Positions 1 to 11,264 are shown, numbered from the stretch's first letter. The stretch: 64,000 nucleotides of DNA from Trichormus variabilis 0441 (GCF_009856605.1 NZ_CP047242.1:5832501-5896500), one strand, 5' to 3'. Notes: generated from the letters alone by a model not told the origin. Numbers and translations are program-made.

Positions 1-160
1 TTTCCAGATCAGGAACAACAGATGGATCAAAAGTGCGATTAATCATTGCAATCATTTCCTGTTTATTTAAGTTTTCCTGATAAAGATGATTATTGTCAAT
101 TAAGGTTTTGACAATTTCAGTTAATCTTTGAGAATTAGATTGATGATTAATCAAACTCAT
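1..160 (-). CDS. Hypothetical protein, 3' end outside window
   Basis: Reading the minus strand from the ATG at 160 gives 53 codons with no stop, running off the left edge. The visible N-terminus begins MSLINHQSNSQRLTEIVKTL and is rich in Asn, Gln and Leu. I recognise no family. The product is probably soluble, since no signal peptide or membrane segment is visible in this part. It lies downstream of groEL on the same strand, but a strong terminator at 243-284 separates them, so it probably has its own promoter in 161-242. The open frame and its clean start make it likely real. Confidence 0.55.
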   Translation of the reverse strand, partial: MSLINHQSNSQRLTEIVKTLIDNNHLYQENLNKQEMIAMINRTFDPSVVPDLE

Positions 161-242
161 AGTTAAATTTTCTCAGAAAATATATCTATTGGTTAAATCC
201 TATGTTAACAGGTTCCATTCTTCTGGAAAGGTAAGAGTTAAC

Positions 243-284
243 AAAAAAATAGCCACTTCCACTAGGGAAGCAGCTATTTTTTTT
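243..284 (-). terminator. Intrinsic terminator after groEL
   Basis: An inverted repeat has arms of about 15 bases (AAATAGCTGCTTCC against GGAAGTGGCTATTT, one mismatch) around a short CTAGT loop, followed by a T-run in the groEL direction. A-runs and T-runs flank both sides, so it could stop transcription in either direction. It ends the groES-groEL transcript. Confidence 0.85.
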
Positions 285-305
285 AACTTATCTGACTACA
301 GAATA

Positions 306-1946
<1,641 letters not shown>

Positions 1947-2036
1947 CTAAATCTCAGGAAGTTAAATCAAGTTTTGTGTCGTGAAATTTGATCATCAGTA
2001 AATAGGTATTGCGATTACCTATTACCTAATTACCCA

Positions 2037-2348
2037 TTAGCCAACGACTGCTAGAATGTCTTTTTCAGACAGTAGGACGTATTCTTCGGTTCCCAGCTTG
2101 ACATCGGTGCCAGCGTACTTGGAGTACAGCACTTTATCGCCAACTTTTACTTCCAATTCTTGACGGCTACCGTCGTCATTCCGTTTGCCTGCTCCAAGAG
2201 CAACTACTTCACCTACTTGGGGTTTTTCCTTAGCGGTGTCGGGCAAATACAAACCACCTGCGGTCTTTTCTTCAGAGGCGCTCACTTTTACGAAAACGCG
2301 ATCGCCTAAAGGTTTAACGGTGGATACGCTTAGAGATACTGCTGCCAT
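2037..2348 (-). CDS. groES: Co-chaperonin GroES (Cpn10)
   Basis: GroES is the 10 kDa heptameric lid of the GroEL chamber. The 103-residue product ([20 protein letters not shown]...) has the normal length, with the conserved PLGDRV start, a mobile loop ([18 protein letters not shown]) and the [11 protein letters not shown] motif. An in-frame extension to 2378 exists. It would translate through the CIRCE operator and gives a non-conserved leader, so the ATG at 2348 is preferred; GGAG at about 2359-2362 is its ribosome binding site. It is the first gene of the groES-groEL operon. Confidence 0.97.
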   Translation of the reverse strand: MAAVSLSVSTVKPLGDRVFVKVSASEEKTAGGLYLPDTAKEKPQVGEVVALGAGKRNDDGSRQELEVKVGDKVLYSKYAGTDVKLGTEEYVLLSEKDILAVVG

Positions 2349-2365
2349 ATTTAATTTCTCCAGAG

Positions 2366-2392
2366 TTAGCACTCTCAACTCCTGAGTGCTAA
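2366..2392 (-). promoter_or_regulatory. CIRCE operator (HrcA site)
   Basis: A perfect TTAGCACTC-N9-GAGTGCTAA inverted repeat lies 17 bp before the groES start codon, matching the canonical CIRCE element. By established knowledge, HrcA binds CIRCE and represses groESL until heat shock. No hrcA gene is in this window. Confidence 0.97.
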
Positions 2393-2431
2393 TCTACCGA
2401 AGAATAGCCCCTAATGGCAATATTTACGTGT

Positions 2432-2447
2432 GTACGGGTTTCCGAAC
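2432..2447 (-). promoter_or_regulatory. K-box (light/heat element of groESL)
   Basis: Read in the groES direction, the bases are GTTCGGAAACCCGTAC. This fits the cyanobacterial K-box consensus GTTCGG-NNAN-CCNNAC, described for HrcA-independent light and heat induction of groESL. It lies about 85 bp upstream of the groES start and 40 bp upstream of CIRCE, a sensible position for an activator site. The binding protein is not identifiable from sequence. Confidence 0.8.
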
Positions 2448-3286
2448 TAGAATAATTGGGGAGTGGGGAGTAGTGGTTTAGCAGGCTTTCCATTAAAAAT
2501 TACAAATTAAGTAGCTAGCTTCTTGCTTTTGGTGAGTATTACGAATTACAACTAAGAAGTCATCATCTATACGTTCCTCGACAAGCCCGTAAGTACTAAT
2601 ACTCAATTATTCGTATTTTTCAGGTTCTTTTCTGTAAGTAATGAATATTTTTATATGGACAACTTTATTTGCAAACTGGGGAAATTGTTATAGAACAGTA
2701 ATCAGGGAGACGCTCAATGAGTAACAATACAGTGATGTAGTGCAACAAAACTCAAGCTCATAGCTTGCTAGTTTGTTGTTCTAGATCGATAATAGTTGTC
2801 TAACCGGAAGTGTCTGGTATCGCCAAGCAAACCCGGAGGTTATTGAGCGGATCGTCCAAAAACACTTGGTAGGCATAATGGTGGCGCAAGAATCAGCATT
2901 TTTAACCCATCCTTTGCCAACAACTCCCTTACTTGCTTGTGAACATCTAAACAAAGGCTGAACATCAGAAGGGTATTGTAGAGCAGTAAGCCGATGAAAA
3001 CGCGGGTTGTGTTGCAGCTAGGGTCATCTTAAGCCAATACTTACTTGTGAACTAGAAAGATTATTATTTAATCAGTGTATTTTCACCCGCCACTTTCAAA
3101 GGGATATATAATAGCGCATTATAATACTATTGCTCTGCGTATCCTTACTAGAATATTGCCAATGCACTGGTGTGTCATCGAAAGTGAAAACCACTTTTAA
3201 GACTCCAAGGAAGAAAGGGCAACTTAAGTGGGAAAAATGACAACATCTCAACAATCCACCATAAAGGATAACCATTCAAGACCTTG
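2448..3286. other. Intergenic region between groES and the response regulator
   Basis: About 840 bp without a convincing gene. A 27-codon open frame at 2877-2960 starts ATG GTG GCG and ends LACEHLNKG, but it has no good ribosome binding site and I do not call it. The stretch is AT-rich and presumably holds the promoter of the 3287 gene. Confidence 0.5.
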
Positions 3287-3964
3287 ATGGATCGAAGCGC
3301 GACAAGTGCCACTGCTATGAAAGAGCCCAGCATGAAAGATCACAAACGACTTCTATTGATTGATGATGACCCTAACCTCATCTTGCTGGTGAAGGACTAC
3401 TTGGAATTCAGAGGATATGAAGTCATCACGGCGGAAAACGGACGAGAAGCTCTGGAAATTCTCGAACATGATGTTCCAGATATGATCATCTGTGACGTGA
3501 TGATGCCAGAAATGGACGGATATACCTTTGTTGAACAAGTCCGGCAAAACGAACGCACCAGTTGGATTCCTGTTTTGTTCCTATCAGCAAAAGGACAAAG
3601 TGCAGACCGAGTTAAAGGTCTCAACAAAGGTGCAGATGTTTATATGGTCAAGCCTTTTGAACCAGAAGAACTCGTAGCACAAGTAGAATCTTCACTGAAA
3701 CAAACTATCCGTTGGAAGGAACACCAAGCCAAAGGCGGGGAAAACGGTTCTCGCATCCAGGTTCCCTTCGATGTGCAGTTAACCCCAACCGAATTGAAGG
3801 TAGTGCAGTTTGTAGCTAGAGGTCTAGCTAACCGGGAAATTGCTGAAGAATTAAATGTTAGTCAGCGCACCGTTGAAAGCCATGTGTCCAATATGTTGGG
3901 CAAAACCAATCTCCACAACCGCACCGAACTAGCACGGTGGGCGATTGAAAATCAAATGGCTTAA
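3287..3964 (+). CDS. Two-component response regulator, REC + LuxR/NarL-type HTH
   Basis: A DNA-binding response regulator of about 225 residues. The receiver domain (about residues 20-135) shows the acidic pocket (LLLIDDDPN), the phospho-acceptor Asp in ICDVMMPEMDG, the SAK switch and the K in MVKPFEPEE. The C-terminal HTH (about 160-222; LTPTELKVVQFVARGLANREIAEEL split by the usual turn) is the LuxR/NarL class. The layout resembles the plastid/cyanobacterial Ycf29 group, but I am not certain of orthology. A TTG lies just before the chosen ATG at 3287. ATGs at 3317 and 3332 are also possible and would remove a non-conserved leader. No histidine kinase is adjacent, so the partner is unknown. 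Confidence 0.88.
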   Translation: MDRSATSATAMKEPSMKDHKRLLLIDDDPNLILLVKDYLEFRGYEVITAENGREALEILEHDVPDMIICDVMMPEMDGYTFVEQVRQNERTSWIPVLFLSAKGQSADRVKGLNKGADVYMVKPFEPEELVAQVESSLKQTIRWKEHQAKGGENGSRIQVPFDVQLTPTELKVVQFVARGLANREIAEELNVSQRTVESHVSNMLGKTNLHNRTELARWAIENQMA

Positions 3965-3966
3965 AT

Positions 3967-4026
3967 AGCTATCAGCATTCAGCCGTCAGCTTTGAAAAAT
4001 TAACTGACAGCTGACAGCTGATAGCT
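3967..4026 (+). terminator. Long imperfect hairpin after the response regulator
   Basis: Arms of about 24 bases (AGCTATCAGC...GTCAGC against its near-complement ending CTGATAGCT) pair across an A-rich loop immediately after the stop codon. No strong T-run follows, so it may be a transcript-end stabiliser rather than a classic terminator. The arms are built from the CAGTCA/CAGCTGA short repeats common in this genome. Confidence 0.55.
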
Positions 4027-4137
4027 TAAATTATTTGTTTGGTAATGGGTAATGGCTCATAGGTAATTGTTTTAGCGGATGTTAAGATTTTCCACAAGGA
4101 TATGAGAAGAATCCCTCATTCCCTATTTTAAGAATAA

Positions 4138-5907
4138 TCAAACCACTACAAAATTGCTGACACTCAGTGAAGGTACACCATATAGTTGGGCAATTTGTAC
4201 CTGATGGAATCCGCTACCGTTACCATCTTGGTCAAAGTAAAGCGCTCCATTACTTGTGTCGTAAATAAATCGTTGGTCATTTGTGGTAGCAACTGTGCCG
4301 AGGGTAAACTGACCAGCAGAGAGTGAATCTGGTGATAAGCCACCACCGAAACCCACGGCACATATTTGAATGCGGTCAAGATGATCGAAGTTGTAGATAC
4401 GATCAATACCCTCGTTATAATTTTTGAAAACAAAGGTATCCTCATTTAAACCACCAATCAGGATATCATTACCTCCACCGCCGATTAGCTTATTCTTGGC
4501 ACGGGCAGACCCAACATCTAAGATATCATTACCTGCACCGCCATCCAGAATGTGAGTATTGATGATAAAGCGGCTGCTGGAGCCTTTGGCAGATAGATAA
4601 TCGTCTCCGTCACCACCATCTAGTGTATGGGGGCCAACTGAATAGTCTGCGTAAAGGGAATCATTACCTGCACCTCCATAAAGGAAGTTGTTACCATAGG
4701 AACCGCTAACATCCAAGGTATCATCACCTGCTCCACCAATTAGAGTCTGACTGGCGTTGAAGAAGTAGGAATAATTATTCGTAGCAGACAGATAATCATT
4801 GCCATCTCCACCATCTAATAAGTTCGTTCCAGCAGTATCGTTTGCATATAAAGAGTCGTTTCCTGCGCCACCATAGACAGTATTGTTATTACGTGAATTG
4901 CCTCTAATACTTAAGATGTCATTACCTGCACCGCCATTGAGGGTGTCATTACCTCCACTACCGCCATCAATGATATCGTCGCTGTTGCCCCCGACAATAA
5001 TGTCATCATAGGCTGTACCTATGATTTTCAATTGTTCGATATTTTTGTAGCGGATTTGATTGGTGTCGGCGGTAATTAAACCTTGCTTGGTGGTAGTGTT
5101 GAAACTTGAGGTGATGCCAGCGATCGCACTACTATAGTCAATGCACAAGTAATCATAGCCTGTTCCGCCATCAACTGTTTGAGTTGCCAAGGGATGCACA
5201 ACTGTGTTTGCATCTGGGCTACTAATATAGAAAGAGTCGTTACCACTACCACCATTGAGAGTGTTAGAACCCTGAACTCCATAGGCATAAAAAATATCAT
5301 TTCCGTTTCCACCTGAAACTATATTTTTGCCTTTCCATTGATAACTAATATCAAGGATGTCATTTCCATCACCTCCATCGAGAATGTTATTCCCAGCAGA
5401 CAAATCAACTCCGAGATAATCGTCTCCACTTCCACCCCGGAGGCTATTATTTCCTTGGGAATAGCGAGCATAAAGTTGATCATTTCCAGAACCACCATCT
5501 AAGATATTCTTTCCATAAGAAAAGCGAACATCTAAAATATCGTTTCCAGCTCCACCCTTGAGGGTGTTATCTCCACTGGAACTATAAACGTAAATTTCAT
5601 CATTTCCCTCTCCACCATCTAAAAGGTTGTTCCCAGTGGAGTTACCTGCATCTAAGGTATCATCGCCTGCTTCACCGTAGAGGCTATTATTACCTTCTTC
5701 TCCGTTTAAATTGTCATTACCTTCACCACCATAGAGTTTGTCATTACCTAAGCCGCCATAGAGTTTGTCATTATCTAAGCCACCATAGAGATAGTCATCA
5801 CCTAAGCCGCCATAGAGATAGTCGTATCCCGCAAATCCTTTGATAGTGTCGCTCTCATCACCACCGTAGAGATAGTCATTGCTATTTGTTCCACAAATAA
5901 TTGTCAT
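4138..5907 (-). CDS. RTX (hemolysin-type) calcium-binding repeat protein
   Basis: The 589-residue protein is almost entirely glycine/aspartate nonapeptide repeats of the RTX type (GGxGNDxLx; for example YGGLGNDKLYGGEGNDNL). Such repeats fold into a calcium-loaded parallel beta-roll on secretion. No N-terminal signal peptide is visible. The C-terminal stretch (FVFKNYNEGIDRIYNFDHLDRI, then an aliphatic end) resembles type I secretion signals of cyanobacterial RTX proteins. Several units contain ANDTAGTN/SYGNNFL-like spacers, suggesting internal duplication. No enzymatic domain is seen, so the role is probably extracellular or structural; the exact function is unknown. No type I exporter genes are adjacent. 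Confidence 0.88.
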   Translation of the reverse strand: MTIICGTNSNDYLYGGDESDTIKGFAGYDYLYGGLGDDYLYGGLDNDKLYGGLGNDKLYGGEGNDNLNGEEGNNSLYGEAGDDTLDAGNSTGNNLLDGGEGNDEIYVYSSSGDNTLKGGAGNDILDVRFSYGKNILDGGSGNDQLYARYSQGNNSLRGGSGDDYLGVDLSAGNNILDGGDGNDILDISYQWKGKNIVSGGNGNDIFYAYGVQGSNTLNGGSGNDSFYISSPDANTVVHPLATQTVDGGTGYDYLCIDYSSAIAGITSSFNTTTKQGLITADTNQIRYKNIEQLKIIGTAYDDIIVGGNSDDIIDGGSGGNDTLNGGAGNDILSIRGNSRNNNTVYGGAGNDSLYANDTAGTNLLDGGDGNDYLSATNNYSYFFNASQTLIGGAGDDTLDVSGSYGNNFLYGGAGNDSLYADYSVGPHTLDGGDGDDYLSAKGSSSRFIINTHILDGGAGNDILDVGSARAKNKLIGGGGNDILIGGLNEDTFVFKNYNEGIDRIYNFDHLDRIQICAVGFGGGLSPDSLSAGQFTLGTVATTNDQRFIYDTSNGALYFDQDGNGSGFHQVQIAQLYGVPSLSVSNFVVV

Positions 5908-6597
5908 AAATTTGGCTCCCTGTAAATCAAATCTGTATGCTATTTTGAAGTTTTAAATTGGCAATTTAGTCCTGTTTTATGCACTCATAATTAGTTAAGA
6001 GTTGGCACAATCAGCACGCTTTATGTCATCTTTAGGTACGATAACTTATGTATGAATATCCACCCTGTTGATGGGCTTAACGGTAATACTTGTCTAGCTG
6101 TTTGGACAAATGTTTACAGCAGATTGCAACTAGAGTAAGTATGGAATTTATAACTCTCAGATAGAGAGTCAAAGTGTTTTAATTCTGTTAGATTGAGCTT
6201 GGTATTAGGGTGTTTTGACTGCTAATTTCTGAATTCTTTTGTATATCCGGCGAAGTGTATACTGACCATGAATGAATCAAGAATATTCAGTCATCTTAGG
6301 TTCTTAATTTATGACCTTCTGACGAAAGGTAACCCAATATTTACGTTGTTTTGTTAGGTGGTAATGCGCTGAACCAAACCCACTTTTCAATTTTGAGAAC
6401 GCGCACTAGAAATTAGAGGTTAGGATATACCTCATGTAATTGGGAACTGTTATGAGAAGGTGATTAAGACTAAGCTGATTCGGTCAGAATTTAGCAAAAC
6501 GAATACACAGAACACCTAATTAAGTTCATACCGTATATTTATTCATGAGTCTATAGTTGTATAGACATATTTACATATCATTCATAAAACTTATATT

Positions 6598-6777
6598 ACG
6601 TGGTGTGCAACTTTCTCTCAAACCTAACCCCCAACCCCTTTTCTAGTAAGGAAGAGGAGCAAGATTAAAAGCCTCTATCTCTCCACTTGACTAACGGCAG
6701 GTTATGCTAACGCCAACGGGGAGAAGTAGGCTGCGTCTAGTGGAGAGAGGTCTAAGAATAAGTTGCACATCGCGTTA
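6598..6777. repeat. Dispersed repeat with terminal inverted arms (MITE-like)
   Basis: The segment is bounded by TGTGCAACTT (6604-6613) and AAGTTGCACA (6760-6769) in inverted orientation. It contains C-rich and GAGAGG-rich tracts common in Nostoc intergenic DNA. Its right end (gagaggtctaagaataag followed by ttgcacatcgcgtta) recurs in reverse orientation at about 23425-23462. No transposase is encoded, so it looks like a non-autonomous or decayed element. Confidence 0.6.
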
Positions 6778-6797
6778 TATTTCAATACAGTTCAGTT

Positions 6798-6827
6798 ATC
6801 AGCCCTCCGATAATACTGACGGCTGAT
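6798..6827 (-). terminator. Hairpin after asnS
   Basis: ATCAGCC (6798-6804) and GGCTGAT (6821-6827) pair a few bases after the asnS stop codon. There is no T-run, so it is a weak or factor-assisted terminator candidate. Confidence 0.4.
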
Positions 6828-6831
6828 TCTA

Positions 6832-8223
6832 CTAAAACTCAGCGTTTTGTGGTGTCCGGGGGAAGGGAATCACATCCCGAATATTGCCCATTCCGGTGAT
6901 AAATTGCACGAGTCGTTCAAAACCCAAGCCGAAACCAGCGTGAGGAACAGTACCATAACGACGTAAGTCGAGATACCACCATAAATCTTCTGGCTGCATC
7001 CCTTGCGCTAATATTCGGCGTTCCAATACATCTAAACGTTCTTCTCTTTGGGAACCACCGATGATTTCGCCAATTTTTGGTGCAAGGACATCCATCGCGC
7101 GGACTGTTTTTTCATCGTCGCTCAACCGCATATAAAAGGCTTTAATCTGTGCGGGATAATCTGTAACGATGACTGGCTTTTTGAACAGTTGTTCTGCTAG
7201 GTAACGTTCGTGTTCTGATTGTAAATCTAAGCCCCAACTTACAGGATATTCAAATTTAACATCAGCTTTTTCTAAAAGTTTGATGGCATCGGTGTAAGTT
7301 AAACGCTCAAATTGATTATTAATAATATTTTCGGCTGTTGCTAAGACAGTATTATCAATGCGTTGATTGAAAAATTCCATGTCTTCTGGGCATTTTTCCA
7401 ACACATGATTAAAAATGTGTTTGAGAAAAGCCTCAGCTAAATCCATATCGCCTTCTAAGTCGCAAAATGCCATTTCTGGCTCAACCATCCAAAATTCTGC
7501 TAGGTGGCGGGAAGTGTTGGAGTTTTCTGCACGGAAGGTAGGGCCGAAGGTGTAGACGTTGCTAAAAGCCATCGCCATAACTTCGGCTTCCAGTTGTCCA
7601 CTCACTGTTAAGTAAGTGGGTTTAGCAAAAAAGTCTTGGCTGTAATCAATTCCTTGGTTTTCTGTGCGGGGAATCTGCTTTAAATCCAGGCTGGTGACGC
7701 TAAATAACTCCCCTGCGCCTTCACAATCGCTGGCTGTGATAATGGGGGTGTGTACCCACAAAAAGCCCCTTTCTTGGAAGAATTGGTGAATGGCGGCGGA
7801 ACAAGCATTACGGACACGGAAGACTGCACCGAAGGAATTAGTACGCGATCGCAAATGTCCAATTGTGCGTAAAAATTCAAAAGAGTGGCGTTTCTTTTGC
7901 AATGGATAAGTTTCGGGGTCAGCTTCACCGTAGACTTTCACTGCTTCGGCTTTTAATTCAATACGCTGTCCTTTTCCTTGGGAAGCCACCAATACGCCAT
8001 TAACTTCAACTGACGCACCTGTATTTAGTTGTTTGACAATTACTGCGTAGTCTGGCAAATCCTGATTGATGACAACTTGCAAATTACCTAGTGATGAGCC
8101 GTCATTAACTTCAATAAAAGCAAATCCCTTGAGTTCACGCTTCGTTCTTACCCAGCCTTGAACCACCAGAGATTCATCAGGTTGACCACTCCGCAATATT
8201 TCTGCAATTCGTCGGTTTACCAT
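6832..8223 (-). CDS. asnS: Asparagine--tRNA ligase
   Basis: A class IIb aminoacyl-tRNA synthetase that charges tRNA(Asn). From the ATG at 8223 ([14 protein letters not shown]) the protein has 463 residues, the normal AsnS length. It has an N-terminal OB-fold anticodon-binding domain ([20 protein letters not shown]), a catalytic domain with motif 2 ([22 protein letters not shown]) and motif 3 ([11 protein letters not shown]). The NTSRHLAEF wording is typical of AsnRS rather than AspRS. An in-frame extension to 8319 overlaps the upstream gene and is not conserved-looking, so I reject it. The start is 2 bp after the stop of the small gene at 8226-8588, implying cotranscription. Confidence 0.97.
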   Translation of the reverse strand: MVNRRIAEILRSGQPDESLVVQGWVRTKRELKGFAFIEVNDGSSLGNLQVVINQDLPDYAVIVKQLNTGASVEVNGVLVASQGKGQRIELKAEAVKVYGEADPETYPLQKKRHSFEFLRTIGHLRSRTNSFGAVFRVRNACSAAIHQFFQERGFLWVHTPIITASDCEGAGELFSVTSLDLKQIPRTENQGIDYSQDFFAKPTYLTVSGQLEAEVMAMAFSNVYTFGPTFRAENSNTSRHLAEFWMVEPEMAFCDLEGDMDLAEAFLKHIFNHVLEKCPEDMEFFNQRIDNTVLATAENIINNQFERLTYTDAIKLLEKADVKFEYPVSWGLDLQSEHERYLAEQLFKKPVIVTDYPAQIKAFYMRLSDDEKTVRAMDVLAPKIGEIIGGSQREERLDVLERRILAQGMQPEDLWWYLDLRRYGTVPHAGFGLGFERLVQFITGMGNIRDVIPFPRTPQNAEF

Positions 8224-8225
8224 AT

Positions 8226-8588
8226 TTACCCAGCACAGGACTTTAATATCCAGCCTATAATAACGCCCATTCCACCAAAGCGGACGGCTTGCCAGAAAGG
8301 TTTTTTCAGGCTCCGCCAAGAAAACAACTGGCTTTCTAAGTTTAGTTCTAGCATTTCCAGTTGCTGTTTGATTTGTCGTAACTCTGTTTTAATTTCTGGT
8401 GTTGGGTATTTATTGTGCTGTAATTCTTGACGGCGTTGTTGCCATTGTGCCTGTTGCTCACGATCGCCCTTTACTTGATCATACCTTTGTTTTAAGCTCA
8501 AGAGCGATCGCTCTACCTCCTCTAGCTCCTGTTCAAAGTGCGGTTCTTGATTTTCCCCTGACGATTGTGGTTGTTTTGGCGGCTTCAT
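8226..8588 (-). CDS. Small coiled-coil protein with C-terminal membrane segment
   Basis: A 120-residue protein (start [14 protein letters not shown]) of unknown function. Residues about 15-85 are charged and heptad-like ([21 protein letters not shown]), predicting a coiled coil. The C-terminus ([17 protein letters not shown]) is one hydrophobic segment that could anchor it in a membrane. Its stop is 2 bp before asnS, so the two are probably cotranscribed, though no functional link is evident. A longer start at 8627 exists but adds a non-conserved hydrophobic leader. Confidence 0.7.
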   Translation of the reverse strand: MKPPKQPQSSGENQEPHFEQELEEVERSLLSLKQRYDQVKGDREQQAQWQQRRQELQHNKYPTPEIKTELRQIKQQLEMLELNLESQLFSWRSLKKPFWQAVRFGGMGVIIGWILKSCAG

Positions 8589-8677
8589 GGACAAGTAGTA
8601 AACTATGATTAACAGCGAGTCTGCCAATATTTAAGGAGTCATTAGACTCAGCACTCATTACTCAGCACTTGTCAATT

Positions 8678-8974
8678 ATGTCTCAACCTAGCCAGCTTTC
8701 TAAAACCAGTCAACTCAATGAATTTAGTGATTTGGAACTAGCCCAAGCCCTCATGGAAAGACTGAGTATTTCACCTGACGATTGGCATCGCCTCAAGTCT
8801 AACCGCAATTCTCGCGCTAGTGAACAATTAGCCGCCGCTATGGTATTTCTGCTCAAAAACCAACCCCAGGAAGCTCTTGCTAGACTAGAACAAGCTGTTG
8901 GTTGGTTAAATCGTTCAATATCTGCCCCTCCCTGTCCTTCTCATGGAAATAAGGGACTAGGAACTGGAGAGTAG
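8678..8974 (+). CDS. Conserved small cyanobacterial protein, unknown function
   Basis: A 98-residue soluble protein (MSQPSQLSKTSQLNEFSDLE). It has a helical, leucine- and alanine-rich core: LAQALMERLSISPDDWHRLKSN, then ASEQLAAAMVFLLKNQPQEALARLEQAVGWL. The second half reads like a single TPR-like helix pair. I do not recognise a named family with certainty. A TTG nine bases upstream is an alternative start. The last residues (HGNKGLGTGE) are encoded by an intergenic-type GGGACTAGG tract, suggesting the original stop was lost and the frame ran into repeat DNA. Confidence 0.65.
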   Translation: MSQPSQLSKTSQLNEFSDLELAQALMERLSISPDDWHRLKSNRNSRASEQLAAAMVFLLKNQPQEALARLEQAVGWLNRSISAPPCPSHGNKGLGTGE

Positions 8975-9024
8975 GGACTGGGATAATTTACCCAATACCT
9001 AGTTCCCAATACCCATTCCCTTAA

Positions 9025-9474
9025 TTATCGCCGCAGAGATAGACGGGGGCGGCTTTCCATTTGTTTACATAATCTCAATTCTGTGCCTTTGCGATTCCAC
9101 TCTACTTGGTCAAAAATTTGGTGCAGAAGACACATCCCTCTACCGTTTTCTGATTCATCGGGTGGTAAATAATCTGTGGGATCTTCTTCATGACTGGTTA
9201 TGGGGCTAAAGCCTTGTCCTTGGTCTGATATTACCCACCAATACTGATTATCTATGAGGGAGAAACGGACTACAACTGTTTTACTTGGGTCAAGGTTGTT
9301 GCCGTGTTTAGCTGCATTAACTAAAGCTTCTTGTAGCCCTAATCGCAGTTCTGCTTGTAGTTTGGCGGGAATTTCCGCCAACAATAAATCTAATATAGGA
9401 CAAAGATAGAGAGTTGAGGCGAAACTAATAGTACCCCAATAACGTCCAACTGGACGGAGCGAAATGGTTATCAC
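9025..9474 (-). CDS. RsbW-like serine kinase / anti-sigma factor, HATPase domain
   Basis: A 149-residue protein of the single-domain histidine-kinase-like ATPase group (HATPase_c_2). Its N-box is ELRLGLQEALVNAAKHGN and its G1 box is WWVISDQGQGFSP. The G2 region is ENGRGMCLLHQIFDQVEW. This group (RsbW/SpoIIAB-like) phosphorylates anti-sigma-factor antagonists or binds sigma factors. The start is a GTG at 9474, and no closer ATG preserves the domain. No STAS-domain antagonist or sigma factor is adjacent, so the regulon is unknown. Confidence 0.85.
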   Translation of the reverse strand: MITISLRPVGRYWGTISFASTLYLCPILDLLLAEIPAKLQAELRLGLQEALVNAAKHGNNLDPSKTVVVRFSLIDNQYWWVISDQGQGFSPITSHEEDPTDYLPPDESENGRGMCLLHQIFDQVEWNRKGTELRLCKQMESRPRLSLRR

Positions 9475-9881
9475 GAGAGAAACCCCATAGCTTTCAGTTA
9501 GCTAGACATCAGTTTGCTTTTGCAGGCACTCTGATAAAAATGGAGGTGGTCATACTGCCTTCAAACTTGCGTCTTTATTACTAAGTTTTGAAAATGCTGG
9601 GGAGCATTGACTCTGTTTATGAGGTTTGATTGTTGATACATAAAGCGGCTGTGAGTGATATGCTAAGCGTTTTAGCAGGCTAAGAATGGGGCAAATTACA
9701 ATAGATTTGTAATTGTCTTAATATTGCCGATTTGTACTTTAAACAATCTTATTCATGGGTTATTAGAGCCATGCAACTTTAATTTTTTTAACAAAATCAT
9801 TGCTATGTTTAAGTTAATTCGATCTTAGCATTTTTACTATGCAATAGACTACAAATTTGAGATTTGAGTTTTTCTCAAGGA
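9475..9881. other. Intergenic region, no gene seen
   Basis: About 400 AT-rich bases between two minus-strand genes. I see no coding frame, tRNA or strong hairpin. It presumably carries the promoter of the RsbW-like gene and the 3' end of the rlmD transcript. Confidence 0.5.
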
Positions 9882-11264
9882 CTAATTATCCTTACCAGAC
9901 TGTGATAGCACAAGAAAAGCGGCAGCTTCCACATGAGATGTTTGGGGGAAAAAATCGGCGCTTTGGATACGTTGGATAGTATATATTCCATCTGCACACA
10001 GTAACTTGAGGTCACGAGCCAGGGTGGCTACTTTACAGCTGACGTAAACAATGCGGGCAGGTTTCGATGCTAATAAAGATTCGATGACAATGCGATCGCA
10101 CCCTTTACGCGGCGGGTCTAGTAATACCACATCTGGTATTATTCCCATCTTGGGCAGCAATTTCTCAACAGCCCCCACTTGAAATTCCACATTATTAATC
10201 CCGTTGTGTTGGGCATTGATGATTGCCTGTTGTACAGCTTCTGGTTGCAATTCCAATCCTATAGCTTGGCGTACCTGTTTACTTAAAGGTAAGGTTAAGG
10301 TGCCAATGCCACAGTAGGCATCAATTAACGTCTCATGCCCTTGCAGATTTAGTTGTGACTCAATTACTTGTAATAATGCTTCGGCTGTTTCTGTAAATAC
10401 CTGAAAAAATGTATCGGGGCGGACTTGAAACTCCATTCCAGCAAAAATCTCTCGCAAATAGGGAACCCCAGCAATACATCGAGTTTCTCTGCCAAAAATC
10501 GCATTGGTGCGTTCGGGATTACGATTTAAGGACACACCCACCAACTGGGGATAGCGCTGCAACCATTCCTGGGCTTGCTGTTCAATTCCTGGTAAGTTTC
10601 CATCTTTGACAACTAAAGTTAATAAAATTTCACCTGTGCGCCTACCGATACGTAAACCAAGATGGCGAATTTGTCCTTGGTGGCGTTTTTCATCGTAGAT
10701 AGGCCAGCCACGCTGTTGGATATCTTGCTTAACTTGTGCCAGTAGAGGATTTAAGCGGGGATCTTGGACTGGGCATTGATTTAAGTTAACTACATGATGG
10801 CTACCTTTTTGATAGTAACCAGCTTGTACTTGACCTGTAGCAGAAACATCGAGGGGATAGGTAGCTTTATTGCGATAGCCTAAAGATGAGGCTGTCACCA
10901 GTAGGGGATCTACTGGTGGTTGAGCAAAACCACCAATGCGTTGTAAAGCTTGGATAACTTGGTGGCGTTTAGCAATTAACTGATATTCATAATCAATATG
11001 TTGCCACTGACAACCGCCACACTTGTCAGCCACAATACAACTGGGGCGAATGCGGTGAGGGGATGGTTCTAGTAGCTGGTGAACTTTGCCGTGGGCGTAA
11101 TTGGGCTTGACGTGTACTAAGCGTACCAAAACGCGATCGCCTGGAACAGTATCTGGGACAAACACCACCCGTTCCATAAACCGTCCCACACCATCACCAG
11201 TATCGCTCAAGTCGGCGATCGCTACTTCAATTAATTCACCCTGATGCCAAGTAGATTTAGTCAT
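9882..11264 (-). CDS. rlmD: 23S rRNA (uracil-5-)-methyltransferase, RlmD/TrmA family
   Basis: An S-adenosylmethionine-dependent RNA m5U methyltransferase of 460 residues. An N-terminal TRAM domain (about 5-65) is followed by cysteines for a 4Fe-4S cluster (CIVADKCGGCQWQH plus a later NQCPVQ). The SAM-binding Rossmann domain has the DAYCGIGTLTLPL motif. The catalytic region shows DPPRKGCD and the nucleophile in VYVSCKVATLARD. This arrangement fits RlmD (RumA), although RlmCD-type dual specificity cannot be excluded. It is divergently oriented to apcD with about 120 bp between. Confidence 0.92.
   Translation of the reverse strand: MTKSTWHQGELIEVAIADLSDTGDGVGRFMERVVFVPDTVPGDRVLVRLVHVKPNYAHGKVHQLLEPSPHRIRPSCIVADKCGGCQWQHIDYEYQLIAKRHQVIQALQRIGGFAQPPVDPLLVTASSLGYRNKATYPLDVSATGQVQAGYYQKGSHHVVNLNQCPVQDPRLNPLLAQVKQDIQQRGWPIYDEKRHQGQIRHLGLRIGRRTGEILLTLVVKDGNLPGIEQQAQEWLQRYPQLVGVSLNRNPERTNAIFGRETRCIAGVPYLREIFAGMEFQVRPDTFFQVFTETAEALLQVIESQLNLQGHETLIDAYCGIGTLTLPLSKQVRQAIGLELQPEAVQQAIINAQHNGINNVEFQVGAVEKLLPKMGIIPDVVLLDPPRKGCDRIVIESLLASKPARIVYVSCKVATLARDLKLLCADGIYTIQRIQSADFFPQTSHVEAAAFLVLSQSGKDN

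Larger units (their letters stand above)
5908..6831. other. Intergenic region, RTX gene to asnS
   Basis: About 920 bp. I see no coding frame of note in 5908-6595, which is AT-rich and probably contains the RTX promoter near 5908. The remainder holds a dispersed repeat (6598-6777) and the hairpin after asnS (6798-6827). Confidence 0.55.

Noticed and set aside
2877..2960. 27-codon open frame between groES and the response regulator
   Set aside because: No good ribosome binding site, no recognised similarity and no conservation evidence available.
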